Below, piece after piece: positions 1 to 7,003 of a DNA stretch of 11,485 bases (the stretch's first letter is position 1; each line of letters starts with the position of its first letter). A model generated the notes under the pieces. The model was not told the DNA's origin. It worked only from the letters and a program-made list of their open reading frames with translations, and did not search any database. The translations under genes and the position numbers were made by a program. The stretch lies in the NCBI GenBank assembly GCA_017555925.1, contig JAFZFL010000234.1:1-11485 (forward strand). The letters are read 5' to 3'. The DNA is from Bacteroidales bacterium (lineage in GTDB: Bacteria; Bacteroidota; Bacteroidia; Bacteroidales; UBA932).

Positions 1-846
1 GACATAATCCTGGTCTGTACTTATGCTCACACAATCTACCTTAAACTTATTGAAAAGCTGCTTTGCCTTTTCAAATACTCCAATGCTCCATTGGTTGTAA
101 TAGTTTCTTACAGCCCTGCTCGAAGTATCTGCCCACATCTGTTTGCCCGTCTCGGCATCCATAACCCTTATCAGACCCACATCCGGAATATTTCTGTCCC
201 TCGGATCATAAACATTTATAACAGATATGTCATGACGGTTTACCGCAATCTTGAGAGCCTCTTCATAATTGGGTCTGCTCTCCGCATCAACATCAAGAAG
301 GTCACTCAACAAAAAGGCTGTACACTTCTTTTTTATTGCGTTGGTAAGAAAACGCAAAGCTTCCGATATGTTTGTTCCGTCACTTTCAGGCTTGAACTCA
401 AGAAGCTCCCTCAATATTCTCAAGAGATGGCTTCTACCCTTTTTAGGAGGAACAAATTTCTCAACCTTATCGCTGAAGAAAAGCGCTCCAACCTTATCGT
501 TGTTGATAGATGCAGAGAATGAAAGCACTGCCGCTATCTCTGCCACAAGTTCGCGCTTACTCTTTGCTACTGAGCCAAAAATACTTGAAGATGAAACATC
601 TACAAGCAGCACCACGGTCATTTCACGCTCCTCTTCAAAGACCTTGATATATGGAGAACGCAGACGCGCGGTAACGTTCCAGTCCATATTCCTCACATCG
701 TCGCCAAACTGGTACTCCCTCACTTCACTGAAGGCCATACCCCTTCCTTTGAAAGCCGAGTGGTACTCTCCTGCAAAGATCTGATGCGAAAGTGCCCTGG
801 TCTTGATCTCAATCTTCCTAACCTTCTTTAACAACTCGTTATCCAT
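1..846 (-). CDS. DUF58 / vWA-like protein of the MoxR operon (partial, C-terminus off the window)
   Basis: The reading frame is open from an ATG at 846 to the left edge: 282 residues with no stop, so the C-terminus is missing. Near residues 34-57 it has the DUF58 signature (GRGMAFSEVREYQFGDDVR followed by MDWNVTAR). It then has a complete MIDAS-type metal site of a von Willebrand A fold: DVSSS at 83-87, T158 in SDGTN, and D182 in LLSD. No signal peptide or membrane segment is visible, so it is probably cytosolic. The start is supported by an AGGAG at 853-857, six bases before the ATG. It lies 45 bases downstream of moxR in one operon. MoxR-DUF58 pairs are a known chaperone/assembly module, and in Bacteroidales they usually lead into the Bat (aerotolerance) vWA/TPR proteins; those would lie to the left and are not seen here. 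The family is near certain, but the precise function is not known. Confidence 0.93.
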   Translation of the reverse strand, partial: MDNELLKKVRKIEIKTRALSHQIFAGEYHSAFKGRGMAFSEVREYQFGDDVRNMDWNVTARLRSPYIKVFEEEREMTVVLLVDVSSSSIFGSVAKSKRELVAEIAAVLSFSASINNDKVGALFFSDKVEKFVPPKKGRSHLLRILRELLEFKPESDGTNISEALRFLTNAIKKKCTAFLLSDLLDVDAESRPNYEEALKIAVNRHDISVINVYDPRDRNIPDVGLIRVMDAETGKQMWADTSSRAVRNYYNQWSIGVFEKAKQLFNKFKVDCVSISTDQDYV

Positions 847-852
847 AAACTT

Positions 853-857
853 CTCCT
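853..857 (-). promoter_or_regulatory. Shine-Dalgarno site of the DUF58 gene
   Basis: AGGAG on the minus strand stands six bases upstream of the ATG at 846. It is the clearest Shine-Dalgarno match in the window. The other starts mostly have A/T-rich leaders, as is usual in Bacteroidota. It fixes the DUF58 start and may reflect the need for re-initiation after moxR. Confidence 0.65.
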
Positions 858-891
858 GGTATCTTTTCTGAAAAACAATGGGGTTTGTCTA

Positions 892-1884
892 CTACGGAAC
901 CTCAACTGTATTCATTATATCTGTAATGATATTTTCGGTGGTAACATTCTCAGCCTCAGCCTCGTATGTAAGTCCAATCCTGTGTCTCAACACTTCGTGG
1001 CATACAGCCCTCACATCCTCTGGAATAACATAACCCCTGCGTTTGATAAATGCATACGCCTTTGATGCCATAGCCAATGAGATACTTGCACGAGGAGATG
1101 CTCCGTAAGAGATAAGATCTTTAAGTTTGCCCAAGCCATAATCCTCAGGAGTACGGGTTGCATAAACAATATCCACAATATACTTCTCAATCTTCTCATC
1201 CATATAGACATCCTTCACAACGCTTCTTGCACGCTGGATATCCTCAGGTTTCAACATTGGTGTTGCTTTAGGGAATGAACCTGAATTATGCATCTTGATG
1301 ATAAGTTTCTCCTCCTCTTTTTTAGGATATGTAACAACAACTTTAAGCATAAAACGGTCAACCTGTGCCTCAGGAAGCGGATATGTACCCTCCTGCTCAA
1401 CCGGGTTCTGGGTAGCCATTACAAGGAATGGTTGTGGCAATTTATAAGTTTGGTCACCAATAGTTACCTGACGCTCCTGCATAGCCTCCAAAAGAGCAGA
1501 CTGAACCTTTGCAGGAGAACGGTTGATCTCATCTGCCAATACAAAGTTTGCAAAGATAGGACCCTGTTTTACCTGAAACTGCTCACTCTTCTGGCTATAG
1601 ATCATTGTACCCAACACATCGGCAGGCAACAGATCGGGTGTAAACTGTATACGGCTGAACTTTGCATCTACAATATTTGCCAATGTATTAATAGCCAATG
1701 TTTTTGCCAAACCAGGCATACCCTCAAGCAAAATATGGCCATCTGCAAGAAGGCCTATAAGAAGATTCTCTACCAAGTGTTTCTGACCTACAATCACTTT
1801 GTTCATCTCCATTGTGATGATGTCTACAAAAGCACTCTCTTTCTGAATTCTGTCATTCAGTTCTTTTATATTCACACTCTCCAT
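892..1884 (-). CDS. moxR: MoxR-family AAA+ ATPase
   Basis: A 330-residue protein, the full usual length for MoxR. Walker A is GMPGLAKT at 55-62 and Walker B is VLADEI at 115-120, with D118 and E119. Sensor 1 lies in MATQNPVEQEGTYPLPEAQ at 156-174 (N160). An arginine-finger candidate is R177 in VDRF, and sensor 2 is GASPRAS at 261-267 (R265). The C-terminal lid helical domain is present, so it should be an active cytosolic ATPase. MoxR proteins act as chaperone-like ATPases, usually with a vWA-domain partner, to assemble or activate complexes or to support stress and envelope functions. The next gene downstream encodes a DUF58 vWA-like partner, as expected. The ATG at 1884 has no Shine-Dalgarno; the leader is A/T rich. 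It is divergent from truA across 70 bases. Confidence 0.95.
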   Translation of the reverse strand: MESVNIKELNDRIQKESAFVDIITMEMNKVIVGQKHLVENLLIGLLADGHILLEGMPGLAKTLAINTLANIVDAKFSRIQFTPDLLPADVLGTMIYSQKSEQFQVKQGPIFANFVLADEINRSPAKVQSALLEAMQERQVTIGDQTYKLPQPFLVMATQNPVEQEGTYPLPEAQVDRFMLKVVVTYPKKEEEKLIIKMHNSGSFPKATPMLKPEDIQRARSVVKDVYMDEKIEKYIVDIVYATRTPEDYGLGKLKDLISYGASPRASISLAMASKAYAFIKRRGYVIPEDVRAVCHEVLRHRIGLTYEAEAENVTTENIITDIMNTVEVP

Positions 1885-1915
1885 ACTACTATATATTTAT
1901 TTTCTATTTTATTGC

Positions 1916-1923
1916 TATCTTTA
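1916..1923 (+). promoter_or_regulatory. Possible -7 box for truA
   Basis: TATCTTTA matches TAnnTTTG in all but the last base. It would place a transcript start near 1929, about 26 bases before the truA ATG. There is no clear -33 TTTG in the A/T-rich stretch to its left, so the call is weak. Confidence 0.3.
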
Positions 1924-1936
1924 CCGCTCAAACGGG

Positions 1937-1944
1937 CAAATTTA
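1937..1944 (-). promoter_or_regulatory. Putative -7 box for moxR
   Basis: The minus strand reads TAAATTTG, a full match to the Bacteroidota TAnnTTTG -7 element, followed by GCCC. Transcription would start near 1931 and give a leader of about 45 bases. No TTTG is seen at the expected -33 distance, which would fall inside truA. The call is therefore based on the -7 box alone. Confidence 0.45.
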
Positions 1945-1954
1945 ATAATTTTTT

Positions 1955-2713
1955 ATGAGGTATTTTATCTCTTTATCATATAATGGTGCCGCTTTTTGCG
2001 GTTGGCAGATTCAGGATAATGCAAACAGCGTTCAGGAAGAGTTACAGAAGGCTCTTTCTATGGTGCTGAAAGAGTCAATATCAGTAACTGGAGCAGGCCG
2101 GACAGATACAGGTGTCCATGCAAAAAACTATATCGCACACTTTGACTGCCAGTCATTTATACAAGATGTACCGCATACGTTATACAAAATAAATGCCATT
2201 CTGCCACAGGAGATAGCTGTACACAACATTTTTGAGGTGGCACCCGATGCCCACGCCCGCTTTGATGCGACCAGCCGGACATATAAATATTACATCCACA
2301 CAAATAAGGATCCTTTTGACAACGGGTTTTCTCTTTTTGTCAAGCCTGACAGAGTAAACATGGAGCTTATGAACCATGCAGCAAACTACTTTTTGGGAGA
2401 ACAGGATTTCAGCAGTCTCGAAAAGGTAAACGGAGGCAACAAAACATCCGTTTGCAATGTTACCTACGCCAAATGGGAGCAGATTGATGAAAACAGATAT
2501 GTATTTACAGTTACTGCCAACAGATTTTTGCGCAATATGGTAAGGGCCATGGTAGGCTCTCTTCTTGAAGTTGGAGCCGGCAAACGCAAACCCGAATGGA
2601 TCAGGGAGATGCTTGCCATGAAAAACAGATGCAGCGCCGGACAATCAGTCAACGGCAAAGCTCTCTTTCTGGTAGAGGTCACATACCCTTATCCGTTAAC
2701 TACTTCAGTTTGA
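1955..2713 (+). CDS. truA: tRNA pseudouridine synthase A (TruA)
   Basis: A 252-residue protein of normal TruA length. TruA converts uridines 38-40 in the tRNA anticodon stem to pseudouridine. The catalytic motif GAGRTDTGVHA at 46-56 carries the nucleophile D51. The N-terminal YNGAAFCGWQ and the C-terminal RFLRNMVRAMVGSLLEVG, which lines the active site, are both typical. The ATG at 1955 gives the canonical start MRYFISLSYNG; no Shine-Dalgarno is visible. It is divergent from moxR. Its TGA at 2711-2713 lies inside the 3' end of the convergent TonB-like gene, a 14-base overlap, so there is no room for a terminator between them. Nothing suggests decay or transfer. Confidence 0.97.
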   Translation: MRYFISLSYNGAAFCGWQIQDNANSVQEELQKALSMVLKESISVTGAGRTDTGVHAKNYIAHFDCQSFIQDVPHTLYKINAILPQEIAVHNIFEVAPDAHARFDATSRTYKYYIHTNKDPFDNGFSLFVKPDRVNMELMNHAANYFLGEQDFSSLEKVNGGNKTSVCNVTYAKWEQIDENRYVFTVTANRFLRNMVRAMVGSLLEVGAGKRKPEWIREMLAMKNRCSAGQSVNGKALFLVEVTYPYPLTTSV

Positions 2714-3494
2714 AAATATATGTGATTGTTCCCTCCTGGAGTGTTGGGGCAGAGTCACTTATATTGAAGACCGCTTTATATGCCGCCTCTTTGGCCGATT
2801 CCCATAGCCTCTTATCCTGTACAGTTGTACCTGAAACACCAGGTATGGCATTTGTGACTTTTCCATACTGGTCTACCATAATTTTTACAACAACCTTACC
2901 CTCACTATTTACATTGTAGGCAGGAAATGGCAGCGAGCCAACAACATTTCTGCCGGCCAGTTGGGCCGATGGCTCCCCTTCAGTTGCTCCAACCCTGGTA
3001 TTCCCCTGCGGATGGCCGCTCTGAAGCGCATCCGAGACGCGTTGTGCCGTTTGCGCAGCCAATGTATCTTTTTTCTTGTTGTTTGCAGAGGTAAAGAGCG
3101 CACGCTGGTTTATCTCAACCTTCTTGGGTTCGGGTTTTTCAACATCACCGTCGGGACCTATAGAAGACTCCTTACCCTCAGAGGGCTTTGTTGCAACCTC
3201 CTGTGCCTGCGACTGCTGCACAAGCCTTATCTCTCTATTTGGATCTGCATCAAGGGCCTTTGGCTCATTGCCGGCCTGCACCTCTATAGGTTTGGGAGCC
3301 CCTGTCTGCTCAATTTGAGGAAGAGGTTCCGAAAAATCAAGAAGAATACCCATCTCCTCCTGCTTTTCTATATGTTCCATTCCGGTATAAATAAAAAAGA
3401 GGCATAAAAGAAGATGGAACGCTACTGTTGCAAATGCACCAATAAGGCGTCCTCTCTTATCCTGCCTTCTCTCTTTATCCGGTAATTTTACCAT
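2700..3494 (-). CDS. tonB: TonB-like energy transducer
   Basis: A 264-residue protein. It has a basic N-terminus (DKERRQDKRGR), then one membrane segment at about 17-37 that contains a histidine (H27), reminiscent of the TonB transmembrane histidine. A Pro/Glu/Lys/Gln-rich periplasmic linker follows at about 55-180. The C-terminal TonB-type domain covers about 180-264: LPFPAYNVNSEGKVVVKIMV, then AAYKAVFN, then QEGTITYIFKLK. Such proteins carry proton-motive-force energy from ExbB-ExbD to outer-membrane receptors. It is the last gene of an exbB-exbD-tonB operon, 42 bases after exbD. The ATG at 3494 is preceded in frame by a TAA, so it cannot start further upstream. The gene could instead serve a Tol-like envelope role. 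No receptor gene is adjacent to name its substrate. Confidence 0.88.
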   Translation of the reverse strand: MVKLPDKERRQDKRGRLIGAFATVAFHLLLCLFFIYTGMEHIEKQEEMGILLDFSEPLPQIEQTGAPKPIEVQAGNEPKALDADPNREIRLVQQSQAQEVATKPSEGKESSIGPDGDVEKPEPKKVEINQRALFTSANNKKKDTLAAQTAQRVSDALQSGHPQGNTRVGATEGEPSAQLAGRNVVGSLPFPAYNVNSEGKVVVKIMVDQYGKVTNAIPGVSGTTVQDKRLWESAKEAAYKAVFNISDSAPTLQEGTITYIFKLK

Positions 3495-3536
3495 GTCTGC
3501 AATGCTTTTACTTCCCTGTTAAAAACAGCTGGCGGC

Positions 3537-3950
3537 CTATTCCGGCGAGGTTGCCAAAATTACCTTATACTTGTTTCTTTTGGCAATGTTCATAAGATTT
3601 ACAACCTGCTCAATTGGAACAGTTTTATCTGCATAGATAGAGAATGTGGGATCATCGCTCTCCATAAGCAGCTCCTGAAGCGCAGGCTCCACCTTATCAA
3701 AGGTTATGGACTTCTTGTTGCCGTTTATATGATATGTAAAGCTGTTTTTTGACGGATAGTGTTTTATTGACACACTCACCTGCTGCTTTGCCGAAATCTG
3801 GTTTGTACTCTTGGGCAAGAGCAGCTTAAGTGCATTGGGGTTTATCAAAGTAGAAGTAACCAAAAAGAAGATCAACAACAGGAAGACAATATCTGTCATT
3901 GACGACATACTGAAAGATGCCTCTGCCTTTGCTCTCTGTTTTATAGCCAT
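3537..3950 (-). CDS. exbD: ExbD/TolR-family biopolymer transport protein
   Basis: A 137-residue inner-membrane protein of normal ExbD length. It has a short cytoplasmic N-terminus and one membrane helix at about 18-36. At the start of that helix is the conserved proton-carrying aspartate D20, in SMTDIVFLLLIFFLVTSTL. The periplasmic domain at about 45-137 is complete. With ExbB it forms the proton-driven motor that energises TonB. It sits between exbB (59 bases upstream) and the TonB-like gene (42 bases downstream), all on one strand. The start ATG has an A-rich leader and no Shine-Dalgarno. Only one exbD copy is present, whereas many Bacteroidota loci carry two in tandem. A TolR assignment cannot be excluded from sequence alone. 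Confidence 0.93.
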   Translation of the reverse strand: MAIKQRAKAEASFSMSSMTDIVFLLLIFFLVTSTLINPNALKLLLPKSTNQISAKQQVSVSIKHYPSKNSFTYHINGNKKSITFDKVEPALQELLMESDDPTFSIYADKTVPIEQVVNLMNIAKRNKYKVILATSPE

Positions 3951-3992
3951 TTTATCTTATTCTTGTTAAACAGTTAAACTCAATGTACAACC

Positions 3993-4009
3993 TTATGCTG
4001 TTGGCATAA
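3993..4009 (-). other. Intercistronic hairpin between exbB and exbD
   Basis: The minus strand reads TTATGC-CAACA-GCATAA, a perfect six-base-pair stem with a five-base loop. It begins immediately after the exbB stop codon (TAG at 4012-4010). No T-run follows, so it is not a standard terminator. It may protect the exbB message or lower exbD expression. Nearer exbD, a seven-base direct repeat (GTTTAAC, T, GTTTAAC) occupies 3965-3979; its role is unknown. Confidence 0.5.
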
Positions 4010-4705
4010 CTATTTTACAGGCTCATGCAACAGATCCATAAACTCTATTGTATTGCTCTGCATCTTGAATACAAGATCCGAAACCTGGGAAGTGAGGAAG
4101 TTATAACCGAAGTAGGCCATAATACCAACTATAAGACCTGCAACAGTTGTTACCATTGCTGTATATATACCTCCCGACAGTAGTGTAATATCTATATTGT
4201 TACCTGCTGCAGCCATATTGTAAAATGCCTGAACCATACCCATAACTGTACCAAGGAATCCGATCATTGGGGCGCCACCGGCGATTGTAGCAAGCATTGG
4301 AAGACCCTTTTCAAGACGGGCAACCTCAACATTACCCATATTCTCAACGGCAGTCTGAATATCTGAAAGGGGACGGCCTATACGCTCTATACCCTTCTCA
4401 ATAAGCCTTGAAATCGGAGTGTCTGTCTGCTGGCAAAGTGCTAAAGCTGCCTTTATCTTACCATCGTGGATATGGTCTCTGATATCTTTCATAAAGTTCT
4501 CGTCAATTTTTGAAGCCTTTTTGATAGCCCACCACTTTTGGGCAAAAAGGTAGATTGTTATTATTGACAAGATAAATAGAGGAAGCATGAGCCAGCCACC
4601 CTTCAATGCCATCTGAATCAACGAAAATGAGAGTTCTTCCTGAACTGCAACTGCCTCTGCAGCCACCTCAGCTGCATTTGACTGTAGAATATTTGCAAAT
4701 AACAT
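4010..4705 (-). CDS. exbB: ExbB/TolQ-family proton channel protein
   Basis: A 231-residue inner-membrane protein with three membrane helices at about 36-55, 138-161 and 181-204, as in ExbB/TolQ. A cytoplasmic loop runs between helices 1 and 2. The MotA/TolQ/ExbB signature is clear: ARLEKGLPMLATIAGGAPMI followed by GFLGTVMGMVQAF at 129-161, then GIYTAMVTTVAGLIVGI at 179-195. Together with ExbD it conducts protons and drives the TonB-like protein. It is the first gene of the exbB-exbD-tonB operon and follows a good promoter at 4741-4772. The ATG at 4705 has an in-frame TAA just upstream, so the start is firm. The N-terminal 25 residues are Ala/Glu-rich and variable within the family. TolQ is the alternative name; the TonB partner favours ExbB. 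Confidence 0.94.
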   Translation of the reverse strand: MLFANILQSNAAEVAAEAVAVQEELSFSLIQMALKGGWLMLPLFILSIITIYLFAQKWWAIKKASKIDENFMKDIRDHIHDGKIKAALALCQQTDTPISRLIEKGIERIGRPLSDIQTAVENMGNVEVARLEKGLPMLATIAGGAPMIGFLGTVMGMVQAFYNMAAAGNNIDITLLSGGIYTAMVTTVAGLIVGIMAYFGYNFLTSQVSDLVFKMQSNTIEFMDLLHEPVK

Positions 4706-4740
4706 ATTTATAATTTTTTAATCTTTTTTCAAATAACGTG

Positions 4741-4772
4741 CAAAAGTAATCTATTTTTTCATAGCTAACAAT
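4741..4772 (-). promoter_or_regulatory. Bacteroidota-type promoter of exbB-exbD-tonB
   Basis: On the minus strand, ATTG (4772-4769), 20 spacer bases and TACTTTTG (4748-4741) match the Bacteroidota -33 (TTTG) and -7 (TAnnTTTG) elements at the correct spacing. The start would fall near 4735, about 30 bases before the exbB ATG. It lies in the 84-base gap after the ABC permease gene, so exbB can be transcribed independently. Confidence 0.65.
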
Positions 4773-4789
4773 ATGCCAAAGAGGTATCT

Positions 4790-6079
4790 CTACTCATATC
4801 TCAGAGCATCAATAGGGTCTAGAGCCGCTGCACGTACTGCCGGAATATAGCCTGATGCTATTCCAACCACAAGACATACCAGCACCGCAAAGAAGATCCA
4901 TACCCAAGGTATAATGAATGAGACTCCCATAAGAAGCGCTGTAGCATTGCCTATTGCTATACCTATGGTCACTCCAAGTGCGCAACCAAGCTGGCTTATC
5001 AGTATGGATTCCAGTAAAAACTGCTCTTTTATCCGTGCCGCCGATGCACCTATAGCTTTGCGCACACCTATCTCATTTGTACGCTCCTTTACAGATACAA
5101 GCATTATATTCATAAGACCTACTGCCGCTCCAAGAAGAGTTATGAGACCAATGATAGCTGCGGCTATTGTTATTGTTCCCATCACATTAGAGAGTTCTTT
5201 AAGCATCTCGTCACTCTTGACAAGTTCAAAATCAGACTCATCAATTGGCGCCAATCTTCTGATTGAACGGAAGAGCTGCTCTGCCCTGCCATAAAGCGGA
5301 GTCATGTCTTCAGAGATATTTTTTGGAATGACACCCACTACAAACGAGGTATTTGCCCCTACAAAGTGGCTTCTTGCGTTTGAAACCGGGATTACAATTT
5401 CATTGTCGAGACTATTTCCAAAGGCCGCTCCCATTGATTTTATCACACCCACAACTTCATATCTCACGCCCCCTATGGTAACAACCTTACCTATTGGATC
5501 TTCATTCAAAAAGAGCTGTTTTGCCACAGATGTTCCTATAATACATATATAGGAGGCAAGTTCAACATCATTTTCAACTATTCCCCTGCCTTGAGCCATT
5601 GAACTGTTCATATACTCCAGATAGTTTTCATCTGCAGCCACTACGCTCATTACGGGAGTGGAACTCTGACCGCCATACTTTACAGTGGCATCAACATTTG
5701 TAATAAGCGTTACGGCACTCTCTTCATTGAAGTTCTGTTTGAACTCTTTAGCCTGATGGTATGTTATCTTACTCTCATTGCGTATCCGCTTATGCTCCGA
5801 AGTTTGGGCATTTACCCTCTTGGGGCCTATATAGAAGGTGGTCATTCCCATCTTTTCATAACTGGAAAAGACCTCATTTTTAAGGGCATCTGTAGCGGTA
5901 AGTACTCCCACCAATGATGTAATGCCTATCGCAATTATAAGAATTGTAAGTGCAGAGCGCAGTCTGTTGGTCTTGATGGACTTTATTGCAACATTGAAAT
6001 TTTCTTTGAACAGAGGTGTAAACCTCAGGAACTTTAACTCACACATACCCTTTCTCTCCATTTTTAACCAGATTTTCAT
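4790..6079 (-). CDS. MacB/FtsX-type ABC transporter permease
   Basis: A 429-residue membrane protein with the MacB layout. The first membrane helix (about 43-66) is followed by a periplasmic MacB core-like domain (about 67-295). Three more helices form the FtsX domain at about 301-326, 358-383 and 388-412. The cytoplasmic sequence KERTNEIGVRKAIGAS (331-346) is the conserved coupling segment that meets the ATPase, and the C-terminus PAVRAAALDPIDALRYE is typical. Such proteins work with a LolD/MacB-type ATPase to move lipoproteins or small molecules or to transmit mechanical force across the envelope. No ATPase gene is adjacent, so the partner and substrate are unknown. The ATG at 6079 overlaps the TGA of the upstream methyltransferase gene (ATGA, 6076-6079), which implies translational coupling. 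Met7 or Met12 remain possible starts. Confidence 0.93.
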   Translation of the reverse strand: MKIWLKMERKGMCELKFLRFTPLFKENFNVAIKSIKTNRLRSALTILIIAIGITSLVGVLTATDALKNEVFSSYEKMGMTTFYIGPKRVNAQTSEHKRIRNESKITYHQAKEFKQNFNEESAVTLITNVDATVKYGGQSSTPVMSVVAADENYLEYMNSSMAQGRGIVENDVELASYICIIGTSVAKQLFLNEDPIGKVVTIGGVRYEVVGVIKSMGAAFGNSLDNEIVIPVSNARSHFVGANTSFVVGVIPKNISEDMTPLYGRAEQLFRSIRRLAPIDESDFELVKSDEMLKELSNVMGTITIAAAIIGLITLLGAAVGLMNIMLVSVKERTNEIGVRKAIGASAARIKEQFLLESILISQLGCALGVTIGIAIGNATALLMGVSFIIPWVWIFFAVLVCLVVGIASGYIPAVRAAALDPIDALRYE

Positions 6080-6942
6080 CGTAGAGCTACAGCCCTCTGT
6101 CTTACAGCTTCATAACAGAGGACAGCGGCAGATACAGAGACATTAAGGGAGTCCAGTTCGCCAAGCATAGGAATCTTTATTCTGGCTTTTGCCTCATTAC
6201 GCCAGAAATCTGTAAGTCCTGTAGATTCGGTTCCCATCACAATTGCAGTGGGCTGTATCATATCTGTATCATAATACCACTCAGAGTCTTGAAGCTGCGC
6301 TGTAAATATTGTTACCCCATTCTTCTGCAGCCACTCAAGAGCCTCCTCATTTGAACAGGCCACCACCTGATTGGTAAATATTCCACCCAGACTTGAACGG
6401 ATAAGATTAGGGTTGTAAAGATCTGTCAGAGGATCGCATACAAGAACGGCATCAACTCCGCATGCATCTGCCGTGCGCAACAAAGCGCCAAGATTACCGG
6501 GTTTCTCCACACTCTCAACCACAAGCACCAAAGGATTGTTCCACCGTTTTCCAAAGACCACATCGTCAAGTTCAAACTTCTTCTGCTGTACAACTGCCAC
6601 AACCCCTTCGGTATTCTCTCTATAGGCTATTTTGGAATAGGCCTGTGACGACAGTGAAAAAATCTGCAACTGCTCCAGTGCCTCACTCCTTCCCGTCTCA
6701 CCGGCCACATCAGAATAGTCTGCCGGGTAGCCGAAAAGCTCTTCTACCTGTCGGGAAGAGAGGATTGAACTGTTGAAGAAAAGGGATTTTACATTGTATC
6801 CGTTTTTCAAACAGGCCGCAACCTCACGCAGGCCCTCCACCACAAACAAACCTCTGGCACGGCGCTCCTTTGATTTCTCAAGAAGCTGCACCACCTCCTT
6901 CAATTTGGGATTCTGTGCCGATGTTATCTCTTGTATATGCAT
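6076..6942 (-). CDS. TrmH/SpoU-family RNA 2'-O-methyltransferase
   Basis: A 288-residue protein when started at the ATG at 6942. It has an N-terminal SpoU substrate-binding domain (about 1-120, with NPKLKEVVQLLEKSKERRAR and FVVEG) and a C-terminal SPOUT knot domain. The three SpoU motifs are visible: KPGNLGALLRTADA (147-160), VMGTESTGL (235-243) and IPMLGELDSLNVSVSAAVLC (257-276). They contain the catalytic Arg and Asn residues and the S-adenosylmethionine site. It should 2'-O-methylate a ribose in 23S rRNA or tRNA; the exact target cannot be read from sequence, and RlmB-like is a reasonable guess. An upstream in-frame TTG at 6963 would add seven residues, but it lies inside a terminator stem and is rejected as the start. 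The gene follows lysS and overlaps the downstream permease gene by four bases. Confidence 0.93.
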   Translation of the reverse strand: MHIQEITSAQNPKLKEVVQLLEKSKERRARGLFVVEGLREVAACLKNGYNVKSLFFNSSILSSRQVEELFGYPADYSDVAGETGRSEALEQLQIFSLSSQAYSKIAYRENTEGVVAVVQQKKFELDDVVFGKRWNNPLVLVVESVEKPGNLGALLRTADACGVDAVLVCDPLTDLYNPNLIRSSLGGIFTNQVVACSNEEALEWLQKNGVTIFTAQLQDSEWYYDTDMIQPTAIVMGTESTGLTDFWRNEAKARIKIPMLGELDSLNVSVSAAVLCYEAVRQRAVALR

Positions 6943-6948
6943 ATATAT

Positions 6949-6990
6949 AAAAAGACTGCCCAATGCCGGTCCAACAGCATATGAGCAGTC
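6949..6990 (-). terminator. Rho-independent terminator after lysS
   Basis: The minus strand holds GACTGCTCA-T-ATGC, a ten-base loop, then GCAT-TGGGCAGTC. This is a 13-pair stem (one G-T pair) with a single bulged T, followed by TTTTT and an AT repeat. It begins 13 bases after the lysS stop codon. It ends only six bases before the methyltransferase ATG at 6942, so it could act as a complete stop or as an attenuator of the downstream genes. Confidence 0.85.
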
Positions 6991-7003
6991 CTGATCTTTT
7001 ATA

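Noticed and set aside
91..784. Two rightward open frames at the left edge
   Set aside because: They lie antisense to the DUF58 frame, which has family signatures and a metal site; their translations show no family features.
1288..1983. A 231-codon rightward open frame antisense to moxR
   Set aside because: It mirrors the well-supported moxR gene, has a low-complexity Leu/Cys/His-rich translation without a recognisable domain, and runs into truA.
2961..3407. A 148-codon rightward open frame
   Set aside because: It is antisense to the TonB-like gene, whose proline/charge-rich linker gives long open frames on the other strand; no domain is visible.
6943..6963. TTG start adding seven residues to the RNA methyltransferase
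   Set aside because: The TTG is inside the terminator stem after lysS, and the ATG at 6942 gives the family-typical N-terminus.
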